In this document: positions 47,083 to 59,289 of the stretch, piece by piece
Numbering within the stretch: position 1 is the first letter of the stretch
How the letters are laid out: every line of letters begins with the position of its first letter
Assembly: GCA_963849605.1 (NCBI GenBank)
Contig: CAWKHX010000015.1
Span: 1-64,000, forward strand
DNA from: DASPHG01 sp963849605
GTDB taxonomy: Bacteria; Actinomycetota; Thermoleophilia; Solirubrobacterales; Thermoleophilaceae
DNA: 64,000 nucleotides
Reading direction: 5' to 3'
The notes under the pieces: generated by a model
Told to the model about the DNA's origin: nothing
Seen by the model: the letters and a program-made list of their open reading frames with translations, nothing else
Databases searched by the model: none
Position numbers and translations under genes: made by a program

Positions 47083-47676
47083 GTGAGGCCGGGGCACCTT
47101 CTTCCGATCCTGCTCGCGCTTGCGTCGCTCGCCTTCCCGGCGGGCGCGACGGCCGACGACTTCCAGCAGATCTTCGGGGATTACAAGGACAACGGGCAGA
47201 TCAACGGCTGCTACCGGCCGGATGAGATCCACAACGCCGGCAGCAACATCCCGCCCGACATCCAGCAGTACGCCCCGGGCTTCGGGGACGCGCTGGCATC
47301 GGCCCAGACTCAGTGCGGGTCGGCCCCTGCGCCGACCGAGCCCGAGCAGGAGCAACCGGCGCTCGTATCCGCCGGCGGCCCCGGCCCCCCGGACATCGAG
47401 AAGAAGAAGTCCGTGAGGGAGCCGCCGGCACCGCGGCTCCCGGCGCCGGCCGTCCCGACCGAGCTGGCCGCACCGAATCTCGCGCCCGCCTCGGCCGCCG
47501 TGGCGAGCGACACGCCGGGCGCTCTCATCGCCCTTCTGGTCGCCGCGGGCATCGCTCTCGGGCTCGCGCTCGCGTGGACGCTCGCATGGTTCATGGGCTG
47601 GAGCCCGGAGCGCCTCACGAAGCCGCTATCTGCGGCGTTTCAGTCCATGTGGGACCGCGTTCAGCCGGGCCGCTAG
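47083..47676 (+). CDS. Exported protein with C-terminal membrane anchor, unknown
   Basis: 197 residues from GTG at 47083. A signal peptide (HLLPILLALASLAFPAGATA) leads to DDFQQIFGDYKDNGQINGCY and NIPPDIQQYAPGFGDALASA, which includes two cysteines that may pair. A Pro/Ala-rich disordered segment follows, then a membrane helix (LIALLVAAGIALGLALAWT) and a short basic cytoplasmic tail. Architecture resembles the DHRSPD protein at 11593: export signal, small domain, C-terminal anchor. No family recognised. Confidence 0.7.
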   Translation: MRPGHLLPILLALASLAFPAGATADDFQQIFGDYKDNGQINGCYRPDEIHNAGSNIPPDIQQYAPGFGDALASAQTQCGSAPAPTEPEQEQPALVSAGGPGPPDIEKKKSVREPPAPRLPAPAVPTELAAPNLAPASAAVASDTPGALIALLVAAGIALGLALAWTLAWFMGWSPERLTKPLSAAFQSMWDRVQPGR

Positions 47677-47770
47677 CTCTACAATTACTACTACCGCCGC
47701 CGTCCTCCGTAGTCCGCGTTTTGCAGCGGTTTCCTCGGTGACGTCCGGGACCCGTCGTAGCGTTGCCTCC

Positions 47771-47786
47771 CCCCTAAAAACAGGGG
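47771..47786. other. Small palindrome upstream of nrdJ
   Basis: CCCCT (47771-47775) and AGGGG (47782-47786) flank AAAAAC, 34 bases before the nrdJ ATG, within a 143-base spacer. It could be a repressor site or weak leader hairpin. It does not match the NrdR box that I know, and there is no room or sequence for a full cobalamin riboswitch. Confidence 0.25.
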
Positions 47787-47819
47787 TTCGACCGCCCGCA
47801 AGACGCTTAGGAGAGAGCC

Positions 47820-50636
<2,817 letters not shown>

Positions 50637-50678
50637 TTCGCCGCAGCCGGACACCGGCGCGCTGCGGAGTCCTTCGCG

Positions 50679-50720
50679 ATTGCTGACTTGACCCCCCTAT
50701 AGCGGGGTTAACTCAGCAGT
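50679..50720. terminator. Long two-way hairpin between nrdJ and the convergent gene
   Basis: ATTGCTGACTTGACCCC (50679-50695) pairs with GGGGTTAACTCAGCAGT (50704-50720): 17 positions with one C-C mismatch and two G-T wobbles around an eight-base loop. It lies 42 bases after the nrdJ stop and 5 bases before the end of the convergent gene, so it is likely a terminator for both. Confidence 0.75.
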
Positions 50721-50725
50721 CGCGC

Positions 50726-51127
50726 TCAGGTGTAGGCGGTCTCGCGCGTCTGTCGCACCGACCAGATCGCGAACGTCAGAACCGCGACCCCGGAGAAGAA
50801 GTCGGCCGCGATGTGCGCGTGGCGCCACCAGGCCAGCTCGCTCATCCCGGACGCGGTGTAGTGGCCAACGCCGATCAGGCCGCTGATCGAGTAGGCCGCC
50901 AGCAGCGCCGAGCCCTGCCGGATCTGGCCGCGGCGATAGAGGACGTAGCCGGCGATCCCGACCGCGGTGAAGACGATCCACGCGATCCAGACCGTGTCGG
51001 CCTCGATTGAGGGCCCCACCCCGTCGTTCGGAAAGCGGTCGAACGCGAGGTAGTTGTCGGTGTAGTGGACGAGCGACGCGGCGACCGCCGTGAAGAACAC
51101 GATGTTGAGCAGCCTGATGTTCGGCAT
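50726..51127 (-). CDS. Four-helix membrane protein, unknown
   Basis: 133 residues from the ATG at 51127. Four predicted membrane helices (RLLNIVFFTAVAASLVHYTD, WIAWIVFTAVGIAGYVLY, LAAYSISGLIGVGHYTASG, FFSGVAVLTFAIWSV) with in-helix histidines (VHYTDNYL, GHYTASG, RHAHIAADF). No family is recognised with confidence. It lies 16 bases downstream of the DsbA-like gene, likely in one transcript. Confidence 0.7.
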   Translation of the reverse strand: MPNIRLLNIVFFTAVAASLVHYTDNYLAFDRFPNDGVGPSIEADTVWIAWIVFTAVGIAGYVLYRRGQIRQGSALLAAYSISGLIGVGHYTASGMSELAWWRHAHIAADFFSGVAVLTFAIWSVRQTRETAYT

Positions 51128-51143
51128 GTGCCTCTGAGAGAGG

Positions 51144-52064
51144 CTACGAGGCGGCGGCCGGCAATGACCACAGCCCGTCCGCGCCGATGTGGCGCTCGAC
51201 GGCCACCCGGCCCAGCTCGGCGCGCGCCTCCTCGAAGGGGATCTCACACACGACCGCGACTTCCTGGGTCGCGAGCGGCTCGCCCGCCCATGTCAGGACG
51301 TCCTCGACCGAGCTGGGGGCGGGGCGGCGGTTCTCGCCGGGGACGAGGTTCGCGGTGACCACGTCGTACGCCGCGAACGGCTGGAACCCCGGCACGGCGA
51401 TCTTGACCTCGTCGGAACGCCTACACAGCTCGTACGACGGGCAGGTGTAGCGCCGCCCGCCGGACCAGTTGGCGAGCTTGTGGTCGAGGACGCGCGCCGC
51501 TGCGAGCGGCTGGCGCGCCAGGCGCATGTCCTCCTCGAGCTCCGCGAGCACGGCCGGGTCGCGCTCCCACTCGAACAGCTCCTCCGGCTCGATTCCGGCG
51601 CCTCGCGCGGCGGTGTCGATCGTCTCCTGCTCGTCGATCAGCTCGCCGGCGAAGTTCATGATTTGGAGCGCCCGGAACAACCGATGCGCGCGCTCGGGCG
51701 CATGCACCCGGGCGGCGACAACCGCCCGGCATGCCGGCAGGGTGGCCGGCACGCGGGGCTTGATCCGCGTGTCGATCGGCATCCGGTGCTCGAGCGCGAT
51801 CTGCGCTGAGCTCTCGGCGAGCATGTCCGGCGTGAAGCCGCGGTCGACGTTGTCCTGGGCGCGCTCGGACAGCACGACCATCCGCAGCCGCCAGTCGAGC
51901 GCGTTGCCGTAGAGCCACTCGAGCCGCCAGCGGAACGGCTCCGCCGACCAAGCCCACGGACAGGCGGGGTCGGTGAACTTCGTAATGGAGACGGCGGCCC
52001 CGCGGCCCTCTTCGAGGGCGCGCTCGGCCCGCACCCCCTCCCCGGGCGTCGTGACGCGGCTCAC
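51144..52064 (-). CDS. DsbA-superfamily thioredoxin-fold protein
   Basis: 306 residues, start GTG at 52064. The thioredoxin-like strand and active site read TKFTDPACPWAWSAEPFRW: a CPWA motif with one Cys, so not a classical CxxC disulfide oxidoreductase but like the FrnE/HCCA-isomerase branch that uses a single Cys or glutathione-like thiol. The helical insert (VPATLPACRAVVAARVHAP, LFRALQIMNFAGELIDEQET) fits. The C-terminal ~90 residues (PGFQPFAAYDVVTANLVPG) form an extra domain. No signal peptide, so cytoplasmic. Confidence 0.78.
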   Translation of the reverse strand: MSRVTTPGEGVRAERALEEGRGAAVSITKFTDPACPWAWSAEPFRWRLEWLYGNALDWRLRMVVLSERAQDNVDRGFTPDMLAESSAQIALEHRMPIDTRIKPRVPATLPACRAVVAARVHAPERAHRLFRALQIMNFAGELIDEQETIDTAARGAGIEPEELFEWERDPAVLAELEEDMRLARQPLAAARVLDHKLANWSGGRRYTCPSYELCRRSDEVKIAVPGFQPFAAYDVVTANLVPGENRRPAPSSVEDVLTWAGEPLATQEVAVVCEIPFEEARAELGRVAVERHIGADGLWSLPAAAS

Positions 52065-52107
52065 CGGTCCCCTCTACCCGAAGTTGCCGCGGGTTATGCC
52101 GACCGGG

Positions 52108-52560
52108 TCAGGGCTCGATCGCGCGCTTCAGCGTTACGAACCCGGCCGCCTGCGCATACAGCTTGTAGAGCCTGAACCCGCCCGACGACTCGATCTCGCA
52201 GCTGTTGTCGAAGACCTCCGCGGCCTCCTCGTCGGTCAGCTCAGGCAGCTTGATCCCGGCGTCCTGCGGGGCAAGCTGCTTGCGGATGTCGTCGATCGTC
52301 GCCAGGCGCTCCTTCTCGTCGGCGCCCTGCCAATCACGGCACGTGACGAGCGCCGCGACGGAGCCGGCCACCATCTGGCCAACAGGCTCTGTCCCTGAGA
52401 CGTCGACGACAGTGTCCTGCCGCCCGTCGTCCGCGGCCGTAGGGCCGCCGTCGTCAGAGCCGCAGCCGACTAGCGCGATGAGCAGGAGCAGGGCGACCCC
52501 GGCGAGGGCCGCCCGCCCGTCAGCCTTCCGGCCCGTACGAAATTTTGCCGGCGAGGTCAT
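52108..52560 (-). CDS. Lipoprotein of unknown function
   Basis: 150 residues from the ATG at 52560, with a lipoprotein signal (ALAGVALLLLIALVGC) giving Cys near residue 33. The mature part is Asp/Gly-rich at first, then an alpha-helical domain (VGQMVAGSVAALVTCRDWQG, ERLATIDDIRKQL, EEAAEVFDNSCEIESSG) with two cysteines that may pair. Its start overlaps the end of the beta-helix gene by 41 bases. No family recognised; secreted neighbours suggest a surface role. Confidence 0.7.
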   Translation of the reverse strand: MTSPAKFRTGRKADGRAALAGVALLLLIALVGCGSDDGGPTAADDGRQDTVVDVSGTEPVGQMVAGSVAALVTCRDWQGADEKERLATIDDIRKQLAPQDAGIKLPELTDEEAAEVFDNSCEIESSGGFRLYKLYAQAAGFVTLKRAIEP

Positions 52561-54587
52561 CGACCCAGTCCCGCAGGTCTTGGCTGGGCTCGAGCACGTC
52601 CTCCGCGCGCCGCTCCGACGCGGCGGCGGCACTGCCAGGTTGCGGCGGCGTGTCCCACCAGCTGCAGCTGGACGCGTCCAAACTGTCCATCTCCCACTGC
52701 CCGTAGCAGGCGAGAAGAACGGGCGCCTTGGCCGAATAGCCGGCGGCGCTGCCCATGCTCGATCCGCAGTCCTCCGGCAGGAACCCAGGCATCGACCCGC
52801 CTGCGGTGGGGCCGATCGGCGGGTCCGCCGTGAGACTCTCGCGCGTGCCGTCCGACCCCACGTTGTCGTACCAGCAATTGCCGGTGTTCGGCGTGGCCTC
52901 GTCCCACCAGAAGTCGACCCCGTTGGGGGCGGTCTCCGCGTTGCCGTCGAGCGACGTCTTGTTGCCGAACATGTCGAGCCCCTCGTGCGGCTGGAAGCCG
53001 GGCGGTACCTGCCCCATGTGGTTTCCGAAGTACTCGTTCGCGCACGACGTCGAGTAGACCCCGTCGCTCGGGCACTGGGTCTGCGGGTCCGCCTCCCCCT
53101 CCGGCGTACCCGCGACGGCGTCGGGGATCGCGACGAGCATCGTGCCCTGGCGCCAGTTGTCGAATACCCAGTTGTCCGAGAAGTTGCCGTCGTTGTTGCC
53201 CGCCCACCAGAACCCGGTCCCGACGGGCTGCGGCACGAGCGCCTCGAACGGGTTGTCCTCCCGGTAGATGTCGAGGTTGTTGGCGTAGAACCAGTTGTGG
53301 TCGATCTTCATCCCGTCCGCGGGGAAGCCGGGATGCCCGCCCGCCGAGATCGTGTCCGTCGTGAGGCCGTTCGCGTTGCCGTAGATGTGGTTGTGCGTCA
53401 CATGGGTGGCGTTGCCCATCGAGCCCGAGTAGCCCATGGCGGAACCGTGCAGGTCGCAGCGGCGGATCGTCGTGTTGTAGCGCTGCTCGGGGTAGAAGCT
53501 CTCGTCGCGGAACTCACCGGTCTGCGGCGACGCGCCCGGGTAGACCACCGCGTCGCCCGAGCCGAAGCCGTCGCAGTTCTGCACCACGTTGTGGTCGGTC
53601 GTGAAGCTGAGGTGGCCGTAGTCGGCGTTCCAGAAGAACTTCACCCGGTCGAGCAGGACGCCGTCGGTCTCCTCGGTGTAGAAGCCGTGCTCGCGCGCTC
53701 CGCGCATGAGGAAGTTGCGACCCACGAAGCCGTCCGAGCGGTCCGTGCGCAGGACCACGTGCTTCGCCCAGCAGGGACTCGGCTTGTCCGCGTCCGTGTG
53801 GCACTCCGCGGCCGGCAAGTCGCCGCCGGGACGCGCCGTCGGGTCCTTCGGGTTCTCGTAGCCCTTGCCCGCGTCGAGGATCACGTCCTCCGGCTTCGCG
53901 CCCGAGCCCTCTATCTGCAGGTTGCAGCGCAAGCACTTCCCTAGCTCCTCGTCCGGAATGCCGTGGCGATCCGGCCGCGGCTCGGGAAGCGCCTCGCCCG
54001 TCACGGCGCGACCTGTGACGTGGATCAGGTTCTGGTCGTTCTGGCAGGTCGCCTGGTACTCGTAGCTCGGCGCCTGCGCACCGCTCTGCGTCTCCTGCAG
54101 CATCGAGGGGTTGCACTTCGGGTCATTCAGCGGCGCCTTGCGGGACTTCGGTTCCGTGTAGCGCCCCGGCATGATCACGATTCGGTCGTTGTTGCCCGAG
54201 TCGTTCACGGCGGGCTGGATCGCGTGGTACTCGCAGTCCTCGGCGAGCGCCCGGTTGATCCGCTTCATCTTGCGGGCCTTCTTCTTGCCGTAGACGGTCT
54301 CGGGCAGGCTCGGGCGCAGGCGGAAGCCCTCCTGGCGCGCCTCGCGGATCGACGCGAGCGCGAGGTCGAGCGATCTCTTCTTGCACACCACGCGCACGTC
54401 GCCGGGGCCCTTGCCCGTAACGGCCGACTTCAGCGAGCGCGCCTTCGGCACGGCGCCGCCGGAGGGCGGCGAGACCGAGCGTGTCAGCCGTCGGATCGGG
54501 CCAGTACGACGGGCGCTCGAGGTGGGCAGAGGCGGTGGCGGTGGCGAGCGCAGCGATCAGCAGCGCAGCGGCAAGGGCGCGAAGCAT
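52520..54587 (-). CDS. Secreted right-handed beta-helix protein, one frameshift
   Basis: About 688 residues. A signal peptide (LRALAAALLIAALATATASA) is followed by HLERPSYWPDPTADT. One extra base near 54479 then shifts the frame to SVSPPSGGAVPKARSLKSAV, which joins naturally. The central part has parallel beta-helix repeats (NLQIEGSGAKPEDVILDAG, FFWNADYGHLSFTTDHNVVQ, NCDGFGSGDAVVYPG, TRVTHNHIYGNANG-like turns), many Asn/Gly/Asp turns and paired cysteines. Such folds include polysaccharide lyases and surface adhesins; no catalytic set is evident. Downstream lipoprotein overlaps by 41 bases. Confidence 0.75.
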
Positions 54588-54628
54588 CGACGGAATATAG
54601 GTGAGCGCCTCGCCTGTTTGCGCCGGTG

Positions 54629-55811
54629 TCAGTCGGCCGCCACGCGCACCTTCCGCCGCGCCCCGCGGTACCCACCCTTCGCCGCAACCACCCGCCGCTT
54701 GCCCGCGCGGCGGAACTTCCGCCGCAGGACGGCCTTGCCGCGCTCGTCGGTCGTCGCCTCCCTGCCCGCCAGGCGCAGCATGGCCGCCTGTACCGGCTCC
54801 CCGTCCGCCGAGACCTTCGCCCGGAAGCGCGTCCGCTCGCCCGCCTCCGTCCTGCGCGGCCTAACGGAGAGTTGGAGCTTCGGAACGTCGCCCACCTCGG
54901 CGACGCCCGCGACCTCAGTGACGTCCCCGTTGAACGCGACCGCGTAGACGTTCTCCGGCGGGAACGGCGTGCCGTACAGGCCGACGGCCACCGCGCTGGG
55001 CCCGTCCGGGAACGGCGGCAGGCCGCGCAGCAGGACGCACATCTCCGCCTCGGGAGTCACCTTCCAGATCTCGCCGGCCCCGTTCGCGGCGACGTACAGG
55101 TTGTCCACGGGATCGCGGTCCATCCCGTCGAACCCCGCAGCGGCGTCCTCCTCCGGGGCCACCGCGAAGGGCGTGACGTTCGTCGGGTCCGCGATCTCGA
55201 CACGCTGGATCGCAGCCGGCTGGAATGTCTGGTTGACGTACAGCCACTTGCCGGTCGAGTCGACCTGGAGGCCATTGCCCGACTGGACGCTCGCCCAGCC
55301 GCGCTCGGTTTCGCCGTCCACGATCCGGTCGATGTTCGAGCCGAAGTCGTTCGACGCGTAGATGGCCCCGTCCGGCCCGCGGTCGACGCCGTTGCCCATC
55401 GAGAGCCCGGTCGCGTAGGGCTCGCGTCTTGCCCGTGACCGGATCGATCCGGATCAGGCTCGACGGGCCCGTCTCGTCGCCGACCGTCCCGTTGGCGATC
55501 GAGTTGCCGACACCCATCACGATCGTCCCGTCAGGCTCGATGGCAAGGCCGCCGGGTGCCTCGGCCTCCGTGAGCACGACCGGCTTGGCGCCCGGCTTGT
55601 CCATGCGCAGCAGCGCGCCCTCGTTCGTGAAGTAGAGCTTCCCGTTCGGGTGCACGATCGCCGACTCGAGCGTGCCCTCACCGGTCGCGAGCGTTCGCGA
55701 CTCGAACGGCCCGCCGGGGCAGTCCGGCGCGGCGTCGGCCGCGGGCGCGAGGAGACAGGACGCGATGAGCGCGAGGAGGGCCGGCCGGCGCACGCGCGGC
55801 AGCGTAACCAC
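54629..55811 (-). CDS. Secreted SMP-30/NHL-type beta-propeller protein, one frameshift
   Basis: About 394 residues. Signal peptide (RRPALLALIASCLLAPAADA), then propeller blades typical of gluconolactonase-like proteins: VHPNGKLYFTNEGALLRMD, GGLAIEPDGTIVMGVGNS, MGNGVDRGPDGAIYASND, GNGLQVDSTGKWLYVNQT and GMDRDPVDNLYVAANGAG. A basic C-terminal Ig-like repeat domain follows (RRTEAGERTRFRAKVSADG). The frame shifts near 55423 by one extra base after DPVTGKT, resuming at EPYATGLSMGNG. Start taken as GTG 55811; GTG 55841 is possible. Function, whether enzyme or surface sensor, is unknown. Confidence 0.78.
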
Positions 55812-55818
55812 AGCCCGG

Positions 55819-56550
55819 TCAGGCGAGCGCCACAACGGCACCCGTCACCACCGACACCAGGAGCAGCACGGTGACGACCTGCTCGTACCGGCCCTCCGCC
55901 AGGTGCGCGAAGAGCGGCCGGCCGGTCAGGTGTCCCACGGTCGCTGCGACGGGCATGGCGACGAGCACGGCGCCTTCGGGCAGTGCGATGTAGGCGCCGC
56001 CGAGCGCGAGCGCCGCCAGGCCGATCGCCGCGAACGCGATGAAGAGGACACTGAGCGTGTCTCTCATCCGCGTCGCCTCGACGCGTCGCCCGAGCAGGTA
56101 GAGCAGTAGCGGCGGGCCGTTGGCGGAGGTCGTCGTCGTGAGCACACCCGCGGTGAGGCCGACGACCGGTATCCGCTGGAACGGATCAGCCACGTGGGTC
56201 AGGCGCCGGCGTATGAAGAGCGTCGCGAGGACGGTCGCCGTCACGAGCAGCTGGAGCGCCGTCGCGTCGAGCTCGGCCAGCAGGAACGTGCCGGCGAATG
56301 CACCGACTGAGCCCCAGGCGAGTATCTCCCCGCTCTCGTGCCAGAGCGGGTCGGGCCGCCGCGCCTCGGTCAGGAGGGTCAGCGAGCTCGCGAGCATGCC
56401 GAGGCAGAGCAGGCTGGTAATGGCCTCCTCGGGCGGGAAGGCCGCCGCCACCAGCGGGCCTGCGACGAGCACGAACCCGAAGCCCGTGGCCGAATGGCAC
56501 GCGCCGCCGGCCAGCACGGCGGCGGTGGCGAGGAGCTCGGCGTCGGTCAC
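55819..56550 (-). CDS. TauE/SafE-type membrane exporter
   Basis: 243 residues from GTG at 56550, eight or so membrane helices of the sulfite exporter TauE/SafE family: LAGGACHSATGFGFVLVAGP near the start (the family Gly-rich motif), WGSVGAFAGTFLLAEL, and the second half repeat VVGLTAGVLTTTTSANGPPL. Members export sulfite, sulfoacetate or other organic anions; the substrate is unknown. It is divergent from murB with only 21 bases between starts, so promoters overlap. Confidence 0.85.
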   Translation of the reverse strand: MTDAELLATAAVLAGGACHSATGFGFVLVAGPLVAAAFPPEEAITSLLCLGMLASSLTLLTEARRPDPLWHESGEILAWGSVGAFAGTFLLAELDATALQLLVTATVLATLFIRRRLTHVADPFQRIPVVGLTAGVLTTTTSANGPPLLLYLLGRRVEATRMRDTLSVLFIAFAAIGLAALALGGAYIALPEGAVLVAMPVAATVGHLTGRPLFAHLAEGRYEQVVTVLLLVSVVTGAVVALA

Positions 56551-56571
56551 GGGCGCGATGATGCCGTGCCG

Positions 56572-57603
56572 ATGCAGCTCGCGGACCTCACCACCCTGCG
56601 CCTGGGCGGCCCAGCCGGGCGTTTTCTCGAGGCGCACTCCGAGGACGAGCTCGCGTCGCTCGTGCGCGAAGCCGACGCCGCGGGCGAGCCCGTGCTCGTC
56701 CTGGCGGGCGGCAGCAACGTGGTCGTGGCGGACGAGGGGTTCCCGGGCACGGTCGTGCACGTGTTGACGCGTGGCGTCGAGCGCGAAGGGGACCAGTTGG
56801 TGGCGCAGGCGGGCGAGCCGTGGGACGCATTCGTCGCCGCCAGGGTCGAGGACGGCCTGGCCGGCATCGAGTGCCTGTCCGGGATCCCGGGGTCGATCGG
56901 CGCGACCCCGATCCAGAACGTCGGCGCCTACGGCCAGGAGGTGGCCGAGGTGATCACCGCGGTGCGGGTGCTCAACCGCCTCACCGGCCAGGTTGCGGAC
57001 CTCACGCCGGACGAATGCGGGTTCAGCTACCGCTCGAGCGCGTTCAAGCGCGAACCCGGCGAGTGGGTCGTCCTCGCGGTCTCCTTCCGGCTCGACCCGC
57101 AGCCGCACTCGCGGCCGATCCGCTACGCGGAGCTGGCGCGCACGCTCGGCGTCGACCTCGGTGAGAGCGCGCCTCTTGCCGACGTGCGCGAGGCGGTCCT
57201 GTCGCTGCGGCGGTCGAAGGGGATGGTTCTCGACCCGGACGACCCGGACTCCGTGTCGGCCGGCTCGTTCTTCACCAACCCGATTCTCGACCCGGCGCAC
57301 TTCGAGCAGCTTGCGGAGCGCGTCGCCGCGGATCTCGGGCCCGAAGCGCGGCTGCCGAGCTGGCCGGAGGCGGACGGACAGGTGAAGACGTCGGCCGCGT
57401 GGCTCGTCGAGCGCGCCGGCTTCGGGCGCGGCCATGGCGCGCCGGGGCCGATCATGGTCTCCACCAAGCACTCACTGGCGCTGACGAACCGCGGCGGAGG
57501 AACCACAGCGGAGCTGATCGCCCTCGCGCGCGAGATCCAGGTGGGCGTGCGGAACCGGTTCGGCGTCGAGCTGACGCCCGAGCCGGTCCTCGTCGGCGTC
57601 TAG
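56572..57603 (+). CDS. murB: UDP-N-acetylenolpyruvoylglucosamine reductase
   Basis: Second committed enzyme of peptidoglycan precursor synthesis, reducing enolpyruvyl-UDP-GlcNAc with NADPH and FAD. 343 residues from the ATG opening QLADLTTLRLGGPAGRFLEA (a GTG two codons earlier is possible). FAD-binding VLAGGSNVVVADEGFPGTVV and GIPGSIGATPIQNVGAYGQE, the catalytic Ser in VSAGSFFTNPIL, and the C-terminal KHSLALTNRGGGTTAELIAL are intact. It stands away from other mur genes here. Confidence 0.94.
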   Translation: MQLADLTTLRLGGPAGRFLEAHSEDELASLVREADAAGEPVLVLAGGSNVVVADEGFPGTVVHVLTRGVEREGDQLVAQAGEPWDAFVAARVEDGLAGIECLSGIPGSIGATPIQNVGAYGQEVAEVITAVRVLNRLTGQVADLTPDECGFSYRSSAFKREPGEWVVLAVSFRLDPQPHSRPIRYAELARTLGVDLGESAPLADVREAVLSLRRSKGMVLDPDDPDSVSAGSFFTNPILDPAHFEQLAERVAADLGPEARLPSWPEADGQVKTSAAWLVERAGFGRGHGAPGPIMVSTKHSLALTNRGGGTTAELIALAREIQVGVRNRFGVELTPEPVLVGV

Positions 57604-57607
57604 CCGC

Positions 57608-57994
57608 TCACTGCTTCGACGCGAGCCACCCGAAGCCGAGCGCCATCGCCGTGTTCGAGAGGCCGGCGAACCAGAGCCCCGCGCGCGCGCCGGGGCGGCG
57701 GAACGCGTCCGAGCGCGACCACAGCGCGTCGGTCGCGATCTCGGTGCCGCGCAGCCAGGCGAGCGCCCACCAGTCGCGCCCCTCGCCGCGGCGGTCGGCC
57801 ATGGTGTGGGCCGCGGCGAAGGTCAGCCAGATCGGCGCGCAGCGCCGGAACAGCTCGCGCGCGTCGTCGCTCGGCTCGTCGTGGCCCAGGGCGTTCAGCG
57901 TCTGGCCCGGCGCCAGCAGCGCGCCCAGTCCGAGCGCGAGGTCGAAGCCGATCATGAACCGGTTGTTCGCGCGCAGCGCCTGCTCGAGGTCCAC
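57608..57994 (-). CDS. Small membrane protein, unknown
   Basis: 128 residues from GTG at 57994 (DLEQALRANNRFMIGFDLAL, GLGALLAPGQTLNALGHDEP). Two to three weakly hydrophobic helices (LWFAGLSNTAMALGFGWLA near the end) suggest membrane association. A RCAPIWLTFAAAHTMADRRG segment is notable but no family is recognised. It converges on murB with four bases between stops and follows the next membrane-protein gene by 17 bases. Confidence 0.6.
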   Translation of the reverse strand: MDLEQALRANNRFMIGFDLALGLGALLAPGQTLNALGHDEPSDDARELFRRCAPIWLTFAAAHTMADRRGEGRDWWALAWLRGTEIATDALWSRSDAFRRPGARAGLWFAGLSNTAMALGFGWLASKQ

Positions 57995-58011
57995 CGCGCG
58001 CGATCGTATCC

Positions 58012-58626
58012 CTAGTCGCGCTCTACCCAGTACACGGGGCGCATCGTGCCCGCCTTGAGCGGGCGGCAGAACACCGCGGCCGTGCGCAGCCGCTCCCAGT
58101 GAGCGAAGTACGACGCCATGCGCAGCCCGGCCGCGCCGCACGCGAGCGTCCAAACGGCCGCGGTGATGAGCGCGCCGCCGGCCAGGTCATCGCCGATCTC
58201 GTCGCGCGGCTGGCCGCCCAGCACGAGCATCATCCCGGCGCCGATGAACCCTGCGAGGAGCAGCCCGATCACGATCGCGATCGCGGGCGGGATGACGCGC
58301 CGGGTGGTGGCACCCGAGCGCTCGCGCGGCACCGGCGGCGGCGGCGGCGCGCGATCGAGGATCCGGTAGTAGAGGATCTCCGGCCCGGTGCGGCGGGCCA
58401 GGAGCAGCGCGCCGAGCACGCAGCCGAGCGAGAGCCCGATCAGGACGAAGATCAGGGTCAGCTCGGTGCCGTCCAGCTTCGCGGCGCTGCCGCTCGCGAT
58501 GGCCGCGAGGAGCAGCGCGGCACCGAGTGCGATCCAACTCCAGCCGAACCGCACGAGCTCGTACCGAGCGCGCACGATGAGCGGCGGTGGAGGTGGAGGC
58601 GGTTCCTCTGCCGGTAGCGCCGTCAC
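58012..58626 (-). CDS. Membrane protein with Pro-rich N-terminus, unknown
   Basis: 204 residues. A seven-proline run opens the protein, then four predicted membrane helices in two pairs (WSWIALGAALLLAAIASGSA, LIFVLIGLSLGCVLGALLL, IAIVIGLLLAGFIGAGMMLV, LITAAVWTLACGAAGL), separated by a second Pro run (APPPPPVPRERSG). The C-terminal 30 residues are soluble. It is divergent from the ABC ATPase gene with 24 bases between starts and not obviously part of the peptide cluster. Confidence 0.6.
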   Translation of the reverse strand: MTALPAEEPPPPPPPLIVRARYELVRFGWSWIALGAALLLAAIASGSAAKLDGTELTLIFVLIGLSLGCVLGALLLARRTGPEILYYRILDRAPPPPPVPRERSGATTRRVIPPAIAIVIGLLLAGFIGAGMMLVLGGQPRDEIGDDLAGGALITAAVWTLACGAAGLRMASYFAHWERLRTAAVFCRPLKAGTMRPVYWVERD

Positions 58627-58650
58627 GGCGCGAGTCTAAGGTTCGGCGCC

Positions 58651-59289
58651 GTGCCGTCAGCCACCGGCGACCAACCAATCCTGTCGGTCCGTGGCTTGAC
58701 CCGTTCTTTCGGCGACCAGGTGGTGGTCAGCGACCTCGATATGCAGGTGCGGGCGGGCGAGCGGGTCGCGTTGCGCGGCCCGAACGGTTCGGGCAAGACG
58801 ACGATCCTGCGCTGCATCACCGGTGCATTGGTCCCGACCGCGGGCGACGTGCGCGTCGGCGGCCACGAGGCGGGTAGCCAGCCGGCGAGCCGGCTGCTCG
58901 GTGCATCGCTGTCGCAGGACCGCTCGTTCTACCTGCGGCTCACGGGTCACGAGAACCTGTTGTTCTTCGCCCAGCTCCGGCACCGCAACGGCACCGACGC
59001 ACTCGCGCAGGTCCGCGCGCTCGAGGAGGAGCTGGAGATCGAGCAGATCACAGCGAAAAGGCTGGACAGCTGCTCGACCGGGATGCTCCAGCAGGTCGGG
59101 CTGGCCCGCGCGCTGCTCGGCGCGCCGCGGCTGTTCGTGCTCGACGAGCCGACACGGTCCCTCGACCAGGATGCGAAGGGACGCCTCTGGGCCGCGCTGG
59201 AACGGCGGCCGGAGACGGCGGTCGTGATCGCGACGCACGTCCGGGATGACCTCGACCACTGCAGCAGCCATGTCGATCTTCGCCCTTAG
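58651..59289 (+). CDS. ABC transporter ATPase
   Basis: 212 residues from GTG at 58651. Walker A GPNGSGKTTILRCITG, Q-loop ASLSQDRSFYLRLTGHENLL, signature CSTGMLQQVGLARALL (a variant of LSGGQ), Walker B LFVLDEPT, then the switch His in VVIATHVRDDL. Single-domain ABC-2 exporter type. It overlaps the permease gene by 20 bases, and together they precede the lasso-type genes in the same direction, so peptide export or immunity is a reasonable guess. Confidence 0.9.
   Translation: MPSATGDQPILSVRGLTRSFGDQVVVSDLDMQVRAGERVALRGPNGSGKTTILRCITGALVPTAGDVRVGGHEAGSQPASRLLGASLSQDRSFYLRLTGHENLLFFAQLRHRNGTDALAQVRALEEELEIEQITAKRLDSCSTGMLQQVGLARALLGAPRLFVLDEPTRSLDQDAKGRLWAALERRPETAVVIATHVRDDLDHCSSHVDLRP

Noticed and set aside
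47677..47819. Cobalamin riboswitch upstream of nrdJ
   Set aside because: The spacer is only 143 bases and I see none of the conserved B12-box sequence or multi-stem layout.
51144..52064. Classical DsbA disulfide oxidoreductase
   Set aside because: The active site is CPWA with a single Cys and there is no export signal.
58627..58650. The membrane protein at 58012 as part of the peptide cluster
   Set aside because: It is on the opposite strand, paired with another hypothetical, and shows no export or immunity family match.
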